The position numbers were made by a program, and so were the translations under genes. From Mycteria americana (Eukaryota; Chordata; Aves; Ciconiiformes; Ciconiidae), in contig NC_134379.1 of the NCBI RefSeq assembly GCF_035582795.1, forward strand, positions 62,001-126,000: DNA of 64,000 bases, written 5' to 3'. Under the pieces are notes generated by a model that was given only the letters and a program-made list of their open reading frames with translations, did not search any database and had not been told where the DNA came from. This document shows positions 1 through 10,770 of this stretch, one piece after another. Each line of letters starts with the position of its first letter. The stretch's first letter is position 1.

Positions 1-421
1 AGTTCGCTCATACAAGTACAGTATTTATACAGTCTAGCTATGCATATGCATAAGTAATTACACAAAGAAGTTTTCTATTGGTCTACATTTCTCTTATTTC
101 AGCTTCAAGCTACAGCGCTACTTTCACATGCTGCGCACGCTCAGAGGCGAGGGCTCTCTGCTTGGGCTGGTGTCTCCAGCTCGAGGGGTGTGACTTTTAG
201 TGTTATAAGGAGGATACTTTGCGGGAGGGTGCTTCTTATCACACTCCTACTAGTTGTTTCGGATGGTTCCCAAAACATTTTAATTAGCTTACCTATTTCT
301 TCAGGATGTGCTTCTCTCCCAAGGACAGTAATTCTTGTGTAGACGTTCCGCTTTCCAGCCTCAATCCTCCTTATGGGTTTTACGTAAGCCCTGACCTTCC
401 ACCAGCTCCTGGTGGACGACA
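1..421 (-). mobile_element. Gammaretrovirus-like LTR, left end cut by window
   Basis: U3 and promoter part of the array LTR, read right to left. It begins at 421 with TGTCGTCC. A TATA box (TATAAATA on the minus strand) lies at 22-29. The 421 boundary rests on where homology with the diverged terminal copy ends (33124), and on the TGT...ACA terminal symmetry with the U5 end at 5321 in the next copy. No polypurine tract directly precedes 421; the nearest candidate (AAAATGGGGG, minus strand) is about 130 bp upstream, so the boundary is provisional. Confidence 0.7.
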
Positions 422-1236
422 CCGTCAGACTACAACACGACCGGTCTTTTATGCCAGTCAGTGGGTTCAGAATTAGGAACAGAAAGAACAGGACAAGCTA
501 AACACCCACACAAGCCTCGTATCCCTAAGAAACGATTAAAAAAACCCAAACGACCCCCATTTTAGATTGCGTTGGCTTAGGGACTGCCTCCTTCAAGTGC
601 CAGAGCGGACCGGTGGAATCAGTCACAGAATTCAGCTGCCTACCAGGAGACAGCCCTTGTCCTCGCAAGGCAAATTCTTCAAAACATCGTGCTATTTTCC
701 GATTTTATCAACTGCAGCGGGCTTGCCCTACCAGCACGAGTTGAGGTAGGTATTTTCCTGTGGGTTCGTTTGACACTACAGTCGGTTTTGAGCAGGTACA
801 AGCAACCAAGCGCGAGATCGAAAGTCAGCTAAGATACCGGCTGCCGTACAAAATTTGTTCAAGATTGTGCCTGCGGGAATGGCACAAAGCCCACGATGAC
901 TGAACAAGTGTGTCGGAGGCCCTACGGCAAACAGTGCCGACGTTTCGTGAAGCCCTCCTCCTGTCAAGAAGAGGACCTTTTATGCAGTATCTCTACTGGA
1001 ATTCAGGCTGCTTCCTACACATTCTGGCAAGTTAGCTTTCACAGAAACCCCGAGAACTTCAACCACCAAGCAACATTTGTAATTCTTGCTCTCTCCCTAC
1101 GGGGAATTTCAGCGAATCAGAACACCACTTAAAGCAAAATTCTGGGTCTGTTTCACGCCAGTCAAATATCTAAGCCATGGACAGGGGTCTGTAGAAAGAC
1201 AACGACTTTAAAAGATAAAGATAGTAGAGTACTCAC
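422..1236. other. Unit spacer left of NAA20 exon
   Basis: No gene was recognised. On the minus strand it lies downstream of the NAA20 exon donor and may be retained intron. Short open frames (for example 776-967 minus) resemble nothing I know. A purine run AAAATGGGGG (minus, near 565-553) is polypurine-tract-like. The same sequence recurs in all units. Confidence 0.5.
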
Positions 1237-1372
1237 TTTTCTGAAATTTCTTCCAGTCGTTCCGTTGATTTAGCAGCCCAACCCAGCCGTCGAAATTCTG
1301 GTGCAACAGAGAGAGCAGTAGCATGTCCACGCCATTCTCCCCTAGCCACAGAGCCTTCCGCTTTGCCCATTC
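1237..1372 (-). pseudogene. NAA20: NAA20 exon fragment with splice sites, unit 1
   Basis: On the minus strand this 136-bp segment encodes peptides closely matching N-alpha-acetyltransferase 20, the catalytic subunit of NatB, which acetylates protein N-termini starting Met-Asp/Glu/Asn/Gln. Visible matches are MGKAEGSVAR, the acetyl-CoA-binding stretch TALSVAPEFRRLG (conserved GNAT motif A) and LEEISE. An acceptor-like TTGGCAG precedes it (up to 1373) and a good donor GTGAGT follows (1236-1231). It is therefore a genomic exon with intron flanks, not a processed copy. Substitutions at normally invariant residues (W, S and R replacing leucines; A for V) and the lack of the other NAA20 exons in the unit argue for a dead fragment. 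Unit 1 additionally changes the methionine after AAKS to threonine. Confidence 0.85.
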
Positions 1373-1559
1373 CTGCCAACAGCCAGAGCATCGGCGCCGT
1401 AGCACCTTGGGAATAACGCACCTCCCACAGCTACGCACCTTTACAAAAGAACCGAGCGGGGTGTAAACAAACATTGCAATGCTTGCGGTAAGGGCTCCAA
1501 CAGGGATGCCTATGTTATCACGCTGAGATTCAACCACCACTAAAAATGTCATTTTGCTG

Positions 1560-1944
1560 CAGTATTACAGGGGTTCGTTGACTAGTGTCAAAAAAATTTT
1601 GTTGAAAATTCATTGTTTGAAGCATGACTTCCAAATGCAAATGTTAAGCAATTCTCGTGAGTCTTTAACTGAGCGGAATGCAGGATCTGACTAAACTAAT
1701 GGTGGATAGAGCAGGGCCAGCCCCATGCTCAGCCCCTTTTAAAGCCTGGGCCCAGCCCCCATCCTCACCTCATGGGTCCCACCTGTGCTGCCCCGGGCCA
1801 CAGCTGGAGCCCATGGGGAACAGGGGGCCAATTACCCCAACCCTCACAAGCCAGACACAGCCAGCAACCTGGCACAGGCATGGGCACACACCACCACCAA
1901 GCTGGTGCTGCCATGGGCAGATGCTGCCGCCAAGCTGGCACCGG
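1560..1944. other. GC-rich spacer of unknown origin in array unit
   Basis: Positions 1700-1935 are rich in CCAGCCCC, CAAGCTGG and CTGCCATGGG-type motifs with short imperfect internal repeats (two CCAAGCTGG copies 40 bp apart). Three overlapping plus-strand frames of 72-93 codons are low-complexity by-products. No gene was recognised. It recurs in all units. Confidence 0.4.
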
Positions 1945-2015
1945 CCTGGCAGACTTTAGTCCACAGCCTAAAGCCGAGGTTGGCCTCTAAACAAGAAAAC
2001 ATGTGAAAGCATCCT
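1945..2015 (+). mobile_element. ERVL-pol-like fragment inside array unit
   Basis: This roughly 70-bp stretch (CTAAAGCCGAGGTTGGCCTC and the following AAACAAGAAAACATGTG) closely matches 38090-38150 in the plus-strand ERVL provirus, just before its integrase zinc-binding region. It recurs at +5450 steps in every unit. It shows that the unit was assembled from more than one mobile element. Confidence 0.7.
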
Positions 2016-2540
2016 TACAGGATGCCGGTCCAGTGGTGTCCATGATAGCTCTCACAGCCTCCCACGTAATAGACAGCTCCCCTGTCCGGGACCACGTTTT
2101 GCATGTCCCAGGCCCTCCCCGCACCCACGTTGAAAATCAAACAGAACAATTAAGGGCTCTGCTTCATCGCCTCAGCCTCCAGAAGAAGCTTCCTTCCTCT
2201 GCTAACGGTCGACACAGATATCCCCAGGCTGTTCCTTGAATGCAGGCTGGCCTTGGGTGCCTGTACTGCCAAAGGAAGAGAAAAAGATCATGCTCTTGTA
2301 ACGTGCTCCATCATCCTCTTGTTCTTCAAGAAAACAGAAGAAAGCTACCATCCCCATTGCTACATAGGAGAAATTTGTGCAGGGGATGGCTGAGCCCATC
2401 CCCAGAAATGGAACACTCTGCTATGACCCTGCTTTGCCTTTTGGCGACAGCGCCCGCCATCGGCGTGCCCCAAACAGGCGAGGTCCCGTTCAGGCTGGCA
2501 TCCGCCACAAAGAGGAGAGGTCCCCTGTGGGCTGGACAGA
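2016..2540. repeat. Non-retroviral repeat segment shared with 41.3 kb and 53.4 kb
   Basis: Positions 2021-2465 align with 53347-53805 (for example GTCCAGTGGTGTCCATGAT and CTCCATCATCCTCTTGTTCT). Positions 2465-2535 hold two copies of a CAGGCGAGGTCCC-type repeat also found at 41275-41400. Several short open frames exist on both strands, but none shows a recognisable domain. The segment recurs in all six units. Confidence 0.7.
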
Positions 2541-2649
2541 GTCAACTGAACAGAGTCTTCAGAAGAACTTAGCCGTGCATTCAGTTTACAAGTAAATCCC
2601 ACCCAAGCAACGGTAGGGGGCATTCTGGCATCTAAAGGAATTCAGGAGT

Positions 2650-4384
2650 TAATTTAGTGTTCCCAATGGAACTTTCCATAGCTTGTAAAAACAGCCTTAA
2701 AGTCTTTTTCCCTCTTGCACCAACAACGCTTATTTTAGTTCTACTTAAGGGTCCCCTACAACTACTTACTACAGCATGTGTGGCTCCACTATCAATTAAA
2801 AATGAAAAATCTCTTCTTTCATTCCCCAGCTTGGCTGGAACCAGAGGATCGTCTGGGGAAATTTTAAGAGATTCCTCCGGCCCCCTTCAGTCCAGCCCAA
2901 TCTCCGGCATGACTCCAACGGCTTCTTCTGTCTCTCTTTCCCCATTACTCAGACGGCATGGACAATTTTTTTCCAACGGCCCTCTTGCTTACAATTTGCA
3001 CGCCGATTCCTTCCCGGGGGAATGTCATAACCCTTTCTACTATTATTTCTACAGCCCCTTCCTCACCCACAAAATTCACCTCGTGTATTTTCCCTCCCTT
3101 TTTCCTGGTCTTCCGTCAAGGCAGCCAGCAAAGCAGCTTGCAGCGTTACTCGTCCCCGCTTCTCCTTCTCTTCTCTTTCCTCCCGATTATTACGTACCTT
3201 ATATGCCATTGAGAAGAACCGTGAGATTGTCATGCCATCCTCGCCCTCTACCTTTTGTCATCTCCTTCTTATATCTGCTGCTGCTTGACCAATAAACAGC
3301 GTGTTAAATAACTTTGAATCGCTATCATCTTCCGGATCCAGATCTGTCCATTTTCGAGCTACTTCACGCAATCTCTCAGAGAAGGCTGACGGGGTTTCCT
3401 TATCTCCCTGCCTTACTTCAGATAGTTTAGATAAATTCTTAGGCTTTTGCGCTCCATGTTGAATCCCATACAAAATTAACTGTTGATATTCCTTTACCCT
3501 CTCTAATCCCTCACACTTGTGTTTGGATCCCACTCCGGATCCTCTTTCGGGAGGTACATATCGGTATTAGGCACCCCCCACCCCCCCGCCTTGTTGGATC
3601 AGTCCCTCTCTAGCCTTCTCTAAAATTCTTCTCCTCTCCTCAGTGGTAAACAAAAATTCTAGGAGAGCCTGTACATCTCCCCAGTTAGGACTAGGAGTTG
3701 TGATTAACGGTACTATACATTCCTTCTGGATTGTTTCGATAGGATCCGACTGCCTGTTTGCAGTTTAAGAAATCAGAAGCAGTAAAAGGCACGTGTACGT
3801 ACGCCGCTCTTCCTTCAGGGCCTACAGCCTGTCTGAGGGGAGCTCAAACTATCGCTTTCTGTCCCCTTGTTCTTTTAGAGATAGCACTCGCAACTCCGTC
3901 ACCACTTGAGCTATCCGATTTGGGCTGTTTGGGGGGAGCTACCAACAGCTGAATATCCTCTTCTGAATTTGCCCAGTCAATACAACGAGGTTTTCCCTTT
4001 TTCTCTTTTAACACATATATTCCAATCTGATGTTTAGAATCCACTAAGCCACCTTTCTTCCTAATATCCCAATCGCGCCTTAACGAAAAAAAACATATCC
4101 ACATAAGGCATTTCATCCCATTTTTCAGTTCCCCGACAACACAACATTAATTCCGATATAGTGTTATATTTCAAGGATCCATTCTCAGGCCACTTTTCAC
4201 CATCTTCCCATTGATATTGTGGCCACCGTCGATTACAATATCGTTTTAGCTGATTTTTAGTCGTGGCATCTCCCCCAAATTTATTGCAATGCTTCAGGAG
4301 GCATCCTAGGGGAGAGCAAAGGTGTGCCTCCTGGGAAGCAGCAGCACCCACATCGGTACCGAAAAACCCAGTATTTCTATACAA
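2650..4384 (-). pseudogene. Gammaretrovirus-like gag-pro remnant, unit 1
   Basis: Read on the minus strand. A matrix-like open segment spans 4384-4061 (107 codons, without a recognisable myristoylation start). It overlaps a proline/lysine-rich segment at 4116-3844. The capsid C-terminal segment at 3533-3258 contains a gammaretroviral major homology region (QG, E, F, RL and R in the expected spacing). A TGA interrupts the frame directly after it. A zinc-knuckle-like stretch with an arginine at the histidine position lies at about 3000-2955. A retroviral aspartic protease motif DSGAT lies at 2793-2779. Frames change several times, so no intact Gag or protease is encoded. Homology stops near 2650, before reverse transcriptase. 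In infectious relatives Gag builds the particle and the protease matures it; neither can function here. Confidence 0.85.
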
Positions 4385-4408
4385 ACCAGAACGAGGGACG
4401 TCTCCCTT

Positions 4409-4973
4409 TGTCGTGGTTTAGCCCCAGCCGGCAACTAAGCACCACGCAGCCGCTCGCTCACTCCCCCTCGGTGGGATGGGGGAGAGAATCGGAAGAGCAA
4501 AAGTAAGAAAACTTGAGGGTTGAGATAAAAACAGTTTAATAGGGAAAGCAAAAGCCACGCACACAAGCAAAGCAAAGCAAGGAATTAATTCACTACTTCC
4601 CATGGGCAGGCAGGTGTTCAGCCATCTCCAGGAAAGCAGGGCTCCAGCACGCGTTACGGTTACTTGGGAAGACAAATGCCATCACTCCAAATGTCCCCCC
4701 CTTCCTTCTTCTTCCCCAGCTTTATATACTGAGCATGACGTCATGTGGTATGGAATAGCCCTTTGGTCAGTTTGGATCAACTATCCTGGCTGTGTCCCCT
4801 CCCAGCTTCTTCTGCACCTGACGGAGCACGGGAAGCTGAAAAGTCCTTGACTAGTACAGCAACAACTAAAACATCTCTGTATTATCAACACTGTCTTCAG
4901 CACAAATCCAAAACATAGCCCCATACCAGCCACTATAAAGAAAATGAACTCTATCTCAGCTGAAACCAGGACA
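4409..4973 (-). mobile_element. Solo LTR with CCCTT target duplication, unit 1
   Basis: A 565-bp LTR in minus orientation, starting TGTCCTGGTTTCAGC (at 4973) and ending TTAAACCACGACA-like at 4409. It is flanked by 5-bp direct repeats CCCTT (4404-4408 and 4974-4978). It contains a palindromic CRE, TGACGTCA (4736-4743), a TATATAAAG box just downstream on the minus strand (about 4728-4720) and an ATTAAACTG poly(A) region near 4540. I recognise it as a widespread avian LTR family; the 5-bp duplication fits an ERVL or ERV1 class. No internal region is present, so it arose by LTR-LTR recombination. It sits between the retroviral leader and the matrix-like segment of gag. Confidence 0.9.
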
Positions 4974-4978
4974 CCCTT

Positions 4979-5320
4979 CGTTACTCAGAACAGGACAGCG
5001 TGCAGAAACAAACAGAACTACGCTGCTGCCACCTGTCTTTCCTGGTGCGTCTGATGCAGAGCCCAGAACAGAACAGAGGCTGCCTGCTTCCCGAGACATC
5101 TTGCCCCTACCCCCTTTTCTCCTACCCCCCAAAAATACCTCTTGTCAGGAACGTTGCACCGTTTTGTCACTTACCGCCCGACCGCAGGAGAGGAGCTGAA
5201 GGAGTCCCCGATCGACGGGTCGGTGCGCGCTGGAGTCCGCTCAGGCCTCTTCTCCCTGTCGGATGCGGCAAGACGAACCGGGCGAGGCTGTCAGCTCGGT
5301 CCCATCTGGGGTGTCAAAAC
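4979..5320 (-). other. Retroviral leader between LTR and gag, unit 1
   Basis: About 340 bp downstream (minus strand) of the LTR end. The usual position of the primer-binding site holds TTGACACCCCAGATGGGACC. It lacks the TGG start, so I cannot assign a tRNA. A GGTAAGT donor-like sequence occurs on the minus strand near 5177-5171 (CGGGCGGTAAGTG), which could be the retroviral splice donor. The long plus-strand open frames here (5000-5431) are antisense and are not credited. The leader recurs at 10429-10770, 15879-16220, 21333-21674, 26783-27124 and 32233-32574. Confidence 0.6.
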
Positions 5321-5871
5321 TGTTACCCCACAAGCGTGAGGTCCTTTACCCGGTGTGCGGGACGCCAATATACACACAGGGCAGAGGTATCTTTATGGCA
5401 TGTCTGCGCAGAGATGGGCGCTAGGCGGTAGCTCCACAAAGCTAGCACAAAGTTCGCTCATACAAGTACAGTATTTATACAGTCTAGCTATGCATATGCA
5501 TAAGTAATTACACAAAGAAGTTTTCTATTGGTCTACATTTCTCTTATTTCAGCTTCAAGCTACAGCGCTACTTTCACATGCTGCGCACGCTCAGAGGCGA
5601 GGGCTCTCTGCTTGGGCTGGTGTCTCCAGCTCGAGGGGTGTGACTTTTAGTGTTATAAGGAGGATACTTTGCGGGAGGGTGCTTCTTATCACACTCCTAC
5701 TAGTTGTTTCGGATGGTTCCCAAAACATTTTAATTAGCTTACCTATTTCTTCAGGATGTGCTTCTCTCCCAAGGACAGTAATTCTTGTGTAGACGTTCCG
5801 CTTTCCAGCCTCAATCCTCCTTATGGGTTTTACGTAAGCCCTGACCTTCCACCAGCTCCTGGTGGACGACA
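5321..5871 (-). mobile_element. Array LTR between units 1 and 2
   Basis: Complete 551-bp LTR by the homology-based limits: minus-strand start TGTCGTCC at 5871, TATAAATA at 5472-5479, end GGGTAACA at 5321. A weak poly(A)-like CATAAA lies near 5394. It serves both the unit to its left and the unit to its right, so neighbouring internal regions share one LTR. Confidence 0.7.
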
Positions 5872-6686
5872 CCGTCAGACTACAACACGACCGGTCTTTT
5901 ATGCCAGTCAGTGGGTTCAGAATTAGGAACAGAAAGAACAGGACAAGCTAAACACCCACACAAGCCTCGTATCCCTAAGAAACGATTAAAAAAACCCAAA
6001 CGACCCCCATTTTAGATTGCGTTGGCTTAGGGACTGCCTCCTTCAAGTGCCAGAGCGGACCGGTGGAATCAGTCACAGAATTCAGCTGCCTACCAGGAGA
6101 CAGCCCTTGTCCTCGCAAGGCAAATTCTTCAAAACATCGTGCTATTTTCCGATTTTATCAACTGCAGCGGGCTTGCCCTACCAGCACGAGTTGAGGTAGG
6201 TATTTTCCTGTGGGTTCGTTTGACACTACAGTCGGTTTTGAGCAGGTACAAGCAACCAAGCACGAGATCGAAAGTCAGCTAAGATACCGGCTGCCGTACA
6301 AAATTTGTTCAAGATTGTGCCTGCGGGAATGGCACAAAGCCCACGATGACTGAACAAGTGTGTCGGAGGCCCTACGGCAAACAGTGCCGACGTTTCGTGA
6401 AGCCCTCCTCCTGTCAAGAAGAGGACCTTTTATGCAGTATCTCTACTGGAATTCAGGCTGCTTCCTACACGTTCTGGCAAGTTAGCTTTCACAGAAACCC
6501 CGAGAACTTCAACCACCAAGCAACATTTGTAATTCTTGCTCTCTACCTACGGGGAATTTCAGCGAATCAGAACACCACTTAAAGCAAAATTCTGGGTCTG
6601 TTTCACGCCAGTCAAATATCTAAGCCATGGACAGGGGTCTGTAGAAAGACAACGACTTTAAAAGATAAAGATAGTAGAGTACTCAC

Positions 6687-6822
6687 TTTTCTGAAATTTC
6701 TTCCAGTCGTTCCATTGATTTAGCAGCCCAACCCAGCCGTCGAAATTCTGGTGCAACAGAGAGAGCAGTAGCATGTCCACGCCATTCTCCCCTAGCCACA
6801 GAGCCTTCCGCTTTGCCCATTC
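6687..6822 (-). pseudogene. NAA20: NAA20 exon fragment, unit 2
   Basis: Same exon with acceptor and GTGAGT donor (6686-6681). It keeps the methionine after AAKS that unit 1 has lost. Other substitutions relative to the conserved protein are shared by all six units, so they arose before amplification. Confidence 0.85.
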
Positions 6823-8099
6823 CTGCCAACAGCCAGAGCATCGGCGCCGTAGCACCTTGGGAATAACGCACCTCCCACAGCTACGCACCTTTACAAAAGA
6901 ACCGAGCGGGGTGTAAACAAACATTGCAATGTTTGCGGTAAGGGCTCCAACAGGGATGCCTATGTTATCACGCTGAGATTCAACCACCACTAAAAATGTC
7001 ATTTTGCTGCAGTATTACAGGGGTTCGTTGACTAGTGTCAAAAAAATTTTGTTGAAAATTCATTGTTTGAAGCATGACTTCCAAATGCAAATGTTAAGCA
7101 ATTCTCGTGAGTCTTTAACTGAGCGGAATGCAGGATCTGACTAAACTAATGGTGGATAGAGCAGGGCCAGCCCCATGCTCAGCCCCTTTTAAAGCCTGGG
7201 CCCAGCCCCCATCCTCACCTCATGGGTCCCACCTGTGCTGCCCCGGGCCACAGCTGGAGCCCATGGGGAACAGGGGGCCAATTACCCCAACCCTCACAAG
7301 CCAGACACAGCCAGCAACCTGGCACAGGCATGGGCACACACCACCACCAAGCTGGTGCTGCCATGGGCAGATGCTGCCGCCAAGCTGGCACCGGCCTGGC
7401 AGACTTTAGTCTACAGCCTAAAGCCGAGGTTGGCCTCTAAACAAGAAAACATGTGAAAGCATCCTTACAGGATGCCGGTCCAGTGGTGTCCATGATAGCT
7501 CTCACAGCCTCCCACGTAATAGACAGCTCCCCTGTCCGGGACCACGTTTTGCATGTCCCAGGCCCTCCCCGCACCCACGTTGAAAATCAAACAGAACAAT
7601 TAGGGACTCTGCTTCATCGCCTCAGCCTCCAGAAGAAGCTTCCTTCCTCTGCTAACGGTCGACACAGATATCCCCAGGCTGTTCCTTGAATGCAGGCTGG
7701 CCTTGGGTGCCTGTACTGCCAAAGGAAGAGAAAAAGATCATGCTCTTGTAACGTGCTCCATCATCCTCTTGTTCTTCAAGAAAACAGAAGAAAGCTACCA
7801 TCCCCATTGCTACATAGGAGAAATTTGTGCAGGGGATGGCTGAGCCCATCCCCAGAAATGGAACACTCTGCTATGACCCTGCTTTGCCTTTTGGCGACAG
7901 CGCCCGCCATCGGCGTGCCCCAAACAGGCGAGGTCCCGTTCAGGCTGGCATCCGCCACAAAGAGGAGAGGTCCCCTGTGGGCTGGACAGAGTCAACTGAA
8001 CAGAGTCTTCAGAAGAACTTAGCCGTGCATTCAGTTTACAAGTAAATCCCACCCAAGCAACGGTAGGGGGCATTCTGGCATCTAAAGGAATTCAGGAGT

Positions 8100-9834
8100 T
8101 AATTTAGTGTTCCCAATGGAACTTTCCATAGCTTGTAAAAACAGCCTTAAAGTCTTTTTCCCTCTTGCACCAACAACGCTTATTTTAGTTCTACTTAAGG
8201 GTCCCCTACAACTACTTACTACAGCATGTGTGGCTCCACTATCAATTAAAAATGAAAAATCTCTTCTTTCATTCCCCAGCTTGGCTGGAACCAGAGGATC
8301 GTCTGGGGAAATTTTAAGAGATTCCTCCGGCCCCCTTCAGTCCAGCCCAATCTCCGGCATGACTCCAACGGCTTCTTCTGTCTCTCTTTCCCCATTACTC
8401 AGACGGCATGGACAATTTTTTTCCAACGGCCCTCTTGCTTACAATTTGCACGCCGATTCCTTCCCGGGGGAATGTCATAACCCTTTCTACTATTATTTCT
8501 ACAGCCCCTTCCTCACCCACAAAATTCACCTCGTGTATTTTCCCTCCCTTTTTCCTGGTCTTCCGTCAAGGCAGCCAGCAAAGCAGCTTGCAGCGTTACT
8601 CGTCCCCGCTTCTCCTTCTCTTCTCTTTCCTCCCGATTATTACGTACCTTATATGCCATTGAGAAGAACCGTGAGATTGTCATGCCATCCTCGCCCTCTA
8701 CCTTTTGTCATCTCCTTCTTATATCTGCTGCTGCTTGACCAATAAACAGCGTGTTAAATAACTTTGAATCGCTATCATCTTCCGGATCCAGATCTGTCCA
8801 TTTTCGAGCTACTTCACGCAATCTCTCAGAGAAGGCTGACGGGGTTTCCTTATCTCCCTGCCTTACTTCAGATAGTTTAGATAAATTCTTAGGCTTTTGC
8901 GCTCCATGTTGAATCCCATACAAAATTAACTGTTGATATTCCTTTACCCTCTCTAATCCCTCACACTTGTGTTTGGATCCCACTCCGGATCCTCTTTCGG
9001 GAGGTACATATCGGTATTAGGCACCCCCCACCCCCCCGCCTTGTTGGATCAGTCCCTCTCTAGCCTTCTCTAAAATTCTTCTCCTCTCCTCAGTGGTAAA
9101 CAAAAATTCTAGGAGAGCCTGTACATCTCCCCAGTTAGGACTAGGAGTTGTGATTAACGGTACTATACATTCCTTCTGGATTGTTTCGATAGGATCCGAC
9201 TGCCTGTTTGCAGTTTAAGAAATCAGAAGCAGTAAAAGGCACGTGTACGTACGCCGCTCTTCCTTCAGGGCCTACAGCCTGTCTGAGGGGAGCTCAAACT
9301 ATCGCTTTCTGTCCCCTTGTTCTTTTAGAGATAGCACTCGCAACTCCGTCACCACTTGAGCTATCCGATTTGGGCTGTTTGGGGGGAGCTACCAACAGCT
9401 GAATATCCTCTTCTGAATTTGCCCAGTCAATACAACGAGGTTTTCCCTTTTTCTCTTTTAACACATATATTCCAATCTGATGTTTAGAATCCACTAAGCC
9501 ACCTTTCTTCCTAATATCCCAATCGCGCCTTAACCAAAAAAAACATATCCACATAAGGCATTTCATCCCATTTTTCAGTTCCCCGACAACACAACATTAA
9601 TTCCGATATAGTGTTATATTTCAAGGATCCATTCTCAGGCCACTTTTCACCATCTTCCCATTGATATTGTGGCCACCGTCGATTACAATATCGTTTTAGC
9701 TGATTTTTAGTCGTGGCATCTCCCCCAAATTTATTGCAATGCTTCAGGAGGCATCCTAGGGGAGAGCAAAGGTGTGCCTCCTGGGAAGCAGCAGCACCCA
9801 CATCGGTACCGAAAAACCCAGTATTTCTATACAA
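8100..9834 (-). pseudogene. Gag-pro remnant, unit 2
   Basis: Same broken gag-pro as in unit 1. Landmarks on the minus strand: matrix-like 9834-9511, capsid with major homology region 8983-8708, DSGAT protease motif 8243-8229. It carries W instead of S in the segment near 9535. Confidence 0.85.
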
Positions 9835-9858
9835 ACCAGAACGAGGGACGTCTCCCTT

Positions 9859-10423
9859 TGTCGTGGTTTAGCCCCAGCCGGCAACTAAGCACCACGCAGC
9901 CGCTCGCTCACTCCCCCTCGGTGGGATGGGGGAGAGAATCGGAAGAGCAAAAGTAAGAAAACTTGAGGGTTGAGATAAAAACAGTTTAATAGGGAAAGCA
10001 AAAGCCGCGCACACAAGCAAAGCAAAGCAAGGAATTAATTCACTACTTCCCATGGGCAGGCAGGTGTTCAGCCATCTCCAGGAAAGCAGGGCTCCAGCAC
10101 GCGTTACGGTTACTTGGGAAGACAAATGCCATCACTCCAAATGTCCCCCCCTTCCTTCTTCTTCCCCAGCTTTATATACTGAGCATGACGTCATGTGGTA
10201 TGGAATAGCCCTTTGGTCAGTTTGGATCAACTATCCTGGCTGTGTCCCCTCCCAGCTTCTTCTGCACCTGACGGAGCACGGGAAGCTGAAAAGTCCTTGA
10301 CTAGTACAGCAACAACTAAAACATCTCTGTATTATCAACACTGTCTTCAGCACAAATCCAAAACATAGCCCCATACCAGCCACTATAAAGAAAATGAACT
10401 CTATCTCAGCTGAAACCAGGACA
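9859..10423 (-). mobile_element. Solo LTR, unit 2
   Basis: Same insertion with CCCTT flanks (9854-9858, 10424-10428); CRE at 10186-10193. Sharing the same insertion site shows that the LTR was present before the array was amplified. Confidence 0.9.
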
Positions 10424-10770
10424 CCCTTCGTTACTCAGAACAGGACAGCGTGCAGAAACAAACAGAACTACGCTGCTGCCACCTGTCTTTCCTGGTGCGT
10501 CTGATGCAGAGCCCAGAACAGAACAGAGGCTGCCTGCTTCCCGAGACATCTTGCCCCTACCCCCTTTTCTCCTACCCCCCAAAAATACCTCTTGTCAGGA
10601 ACGTTGCACCGTTTTGTCACTTACCGCCCGACCGCAGGAGAGGAGCTGAAGGAGTCCCCGATCGACGGGTCGGTGCGCGCTGGAGTCCGCTCAGGCCTCT
10701 TCTCCCTGTCGGATGCGGCAAGACGAACCGGGCGAGGCTGTCAGCTCGGTCCCATCTGGGGTGTCAAAAC

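Larger units (their letters stand above)
1..5450. repeat. Tandem array unit 1 of 6 (5450-bp period)
   Basis: This is the first visible copy of the 5450-bp unit; the boundary is arbitrary because the window starts inside an LTR. Contents in plus coordinates: LTR (to 421), spacer with an NAA20 exon (422-2650), minus-strand protease and gag remnant (2650-4384), solo LTR (4409-4973), retroviral leader (4974-5320) and the start of the next LTR. The same landmarks recur at +5450, +10900, +16350, +21804 and +27254. Unit-specific variants include G at the NAA20 exon codon where units 2-6 keep ATG (near 1264) and an A in the solo LTR (near 4547) where units 2-6 have G. It shares TTAAGGGCTC near 2150 only with unit 4. 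Confidence 0.97.

Noticed and set aside
1237-1372. NAA20 exon as a functional gene
   Set aside because: Only one exon is present, with changes at normally invariant residues shared by all units; no neighbouring exon was found in the unit.
1208-1552. A 114-codon minus-strand frame overlapping the NAA20 exon
   Set aside because: It is out of frame with the NAA20-like peptide and runs through the intron-like flank, so it is a shadow.
1678-2006. Proline- and alanine-rich plus-strand frames of 72-93 codons
   Set aside because: Three overlapping frames over the same GC-rich block; low-complexity translation with no conservation signal.
2657-3295. A 212-codon plus-strand open frame, repeated in every unit
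   Set aside because: It is antisense to the gag nucleocapsid and protease remnant, where the minus strand shows recognisable DSGAT and capsid motifs. The plus frame has no domain and is disrupted in unit 4 by the 4-bp difference.
5298-5320. A tRNA primer-binding site for the array provirus
   Set aside because: The sequence after the LTR end lacks the obligatory TGG and matches no tRNA 3' end that I can name with confidence.
5000-5431. A 143-codon plus-strand frame in the leader (168 codons in the last unit)
   Set aside because: It lies antisense to the retroviral leader and LTR, has no recognisable domain, and its end changes simply because the terminal LTR differs.
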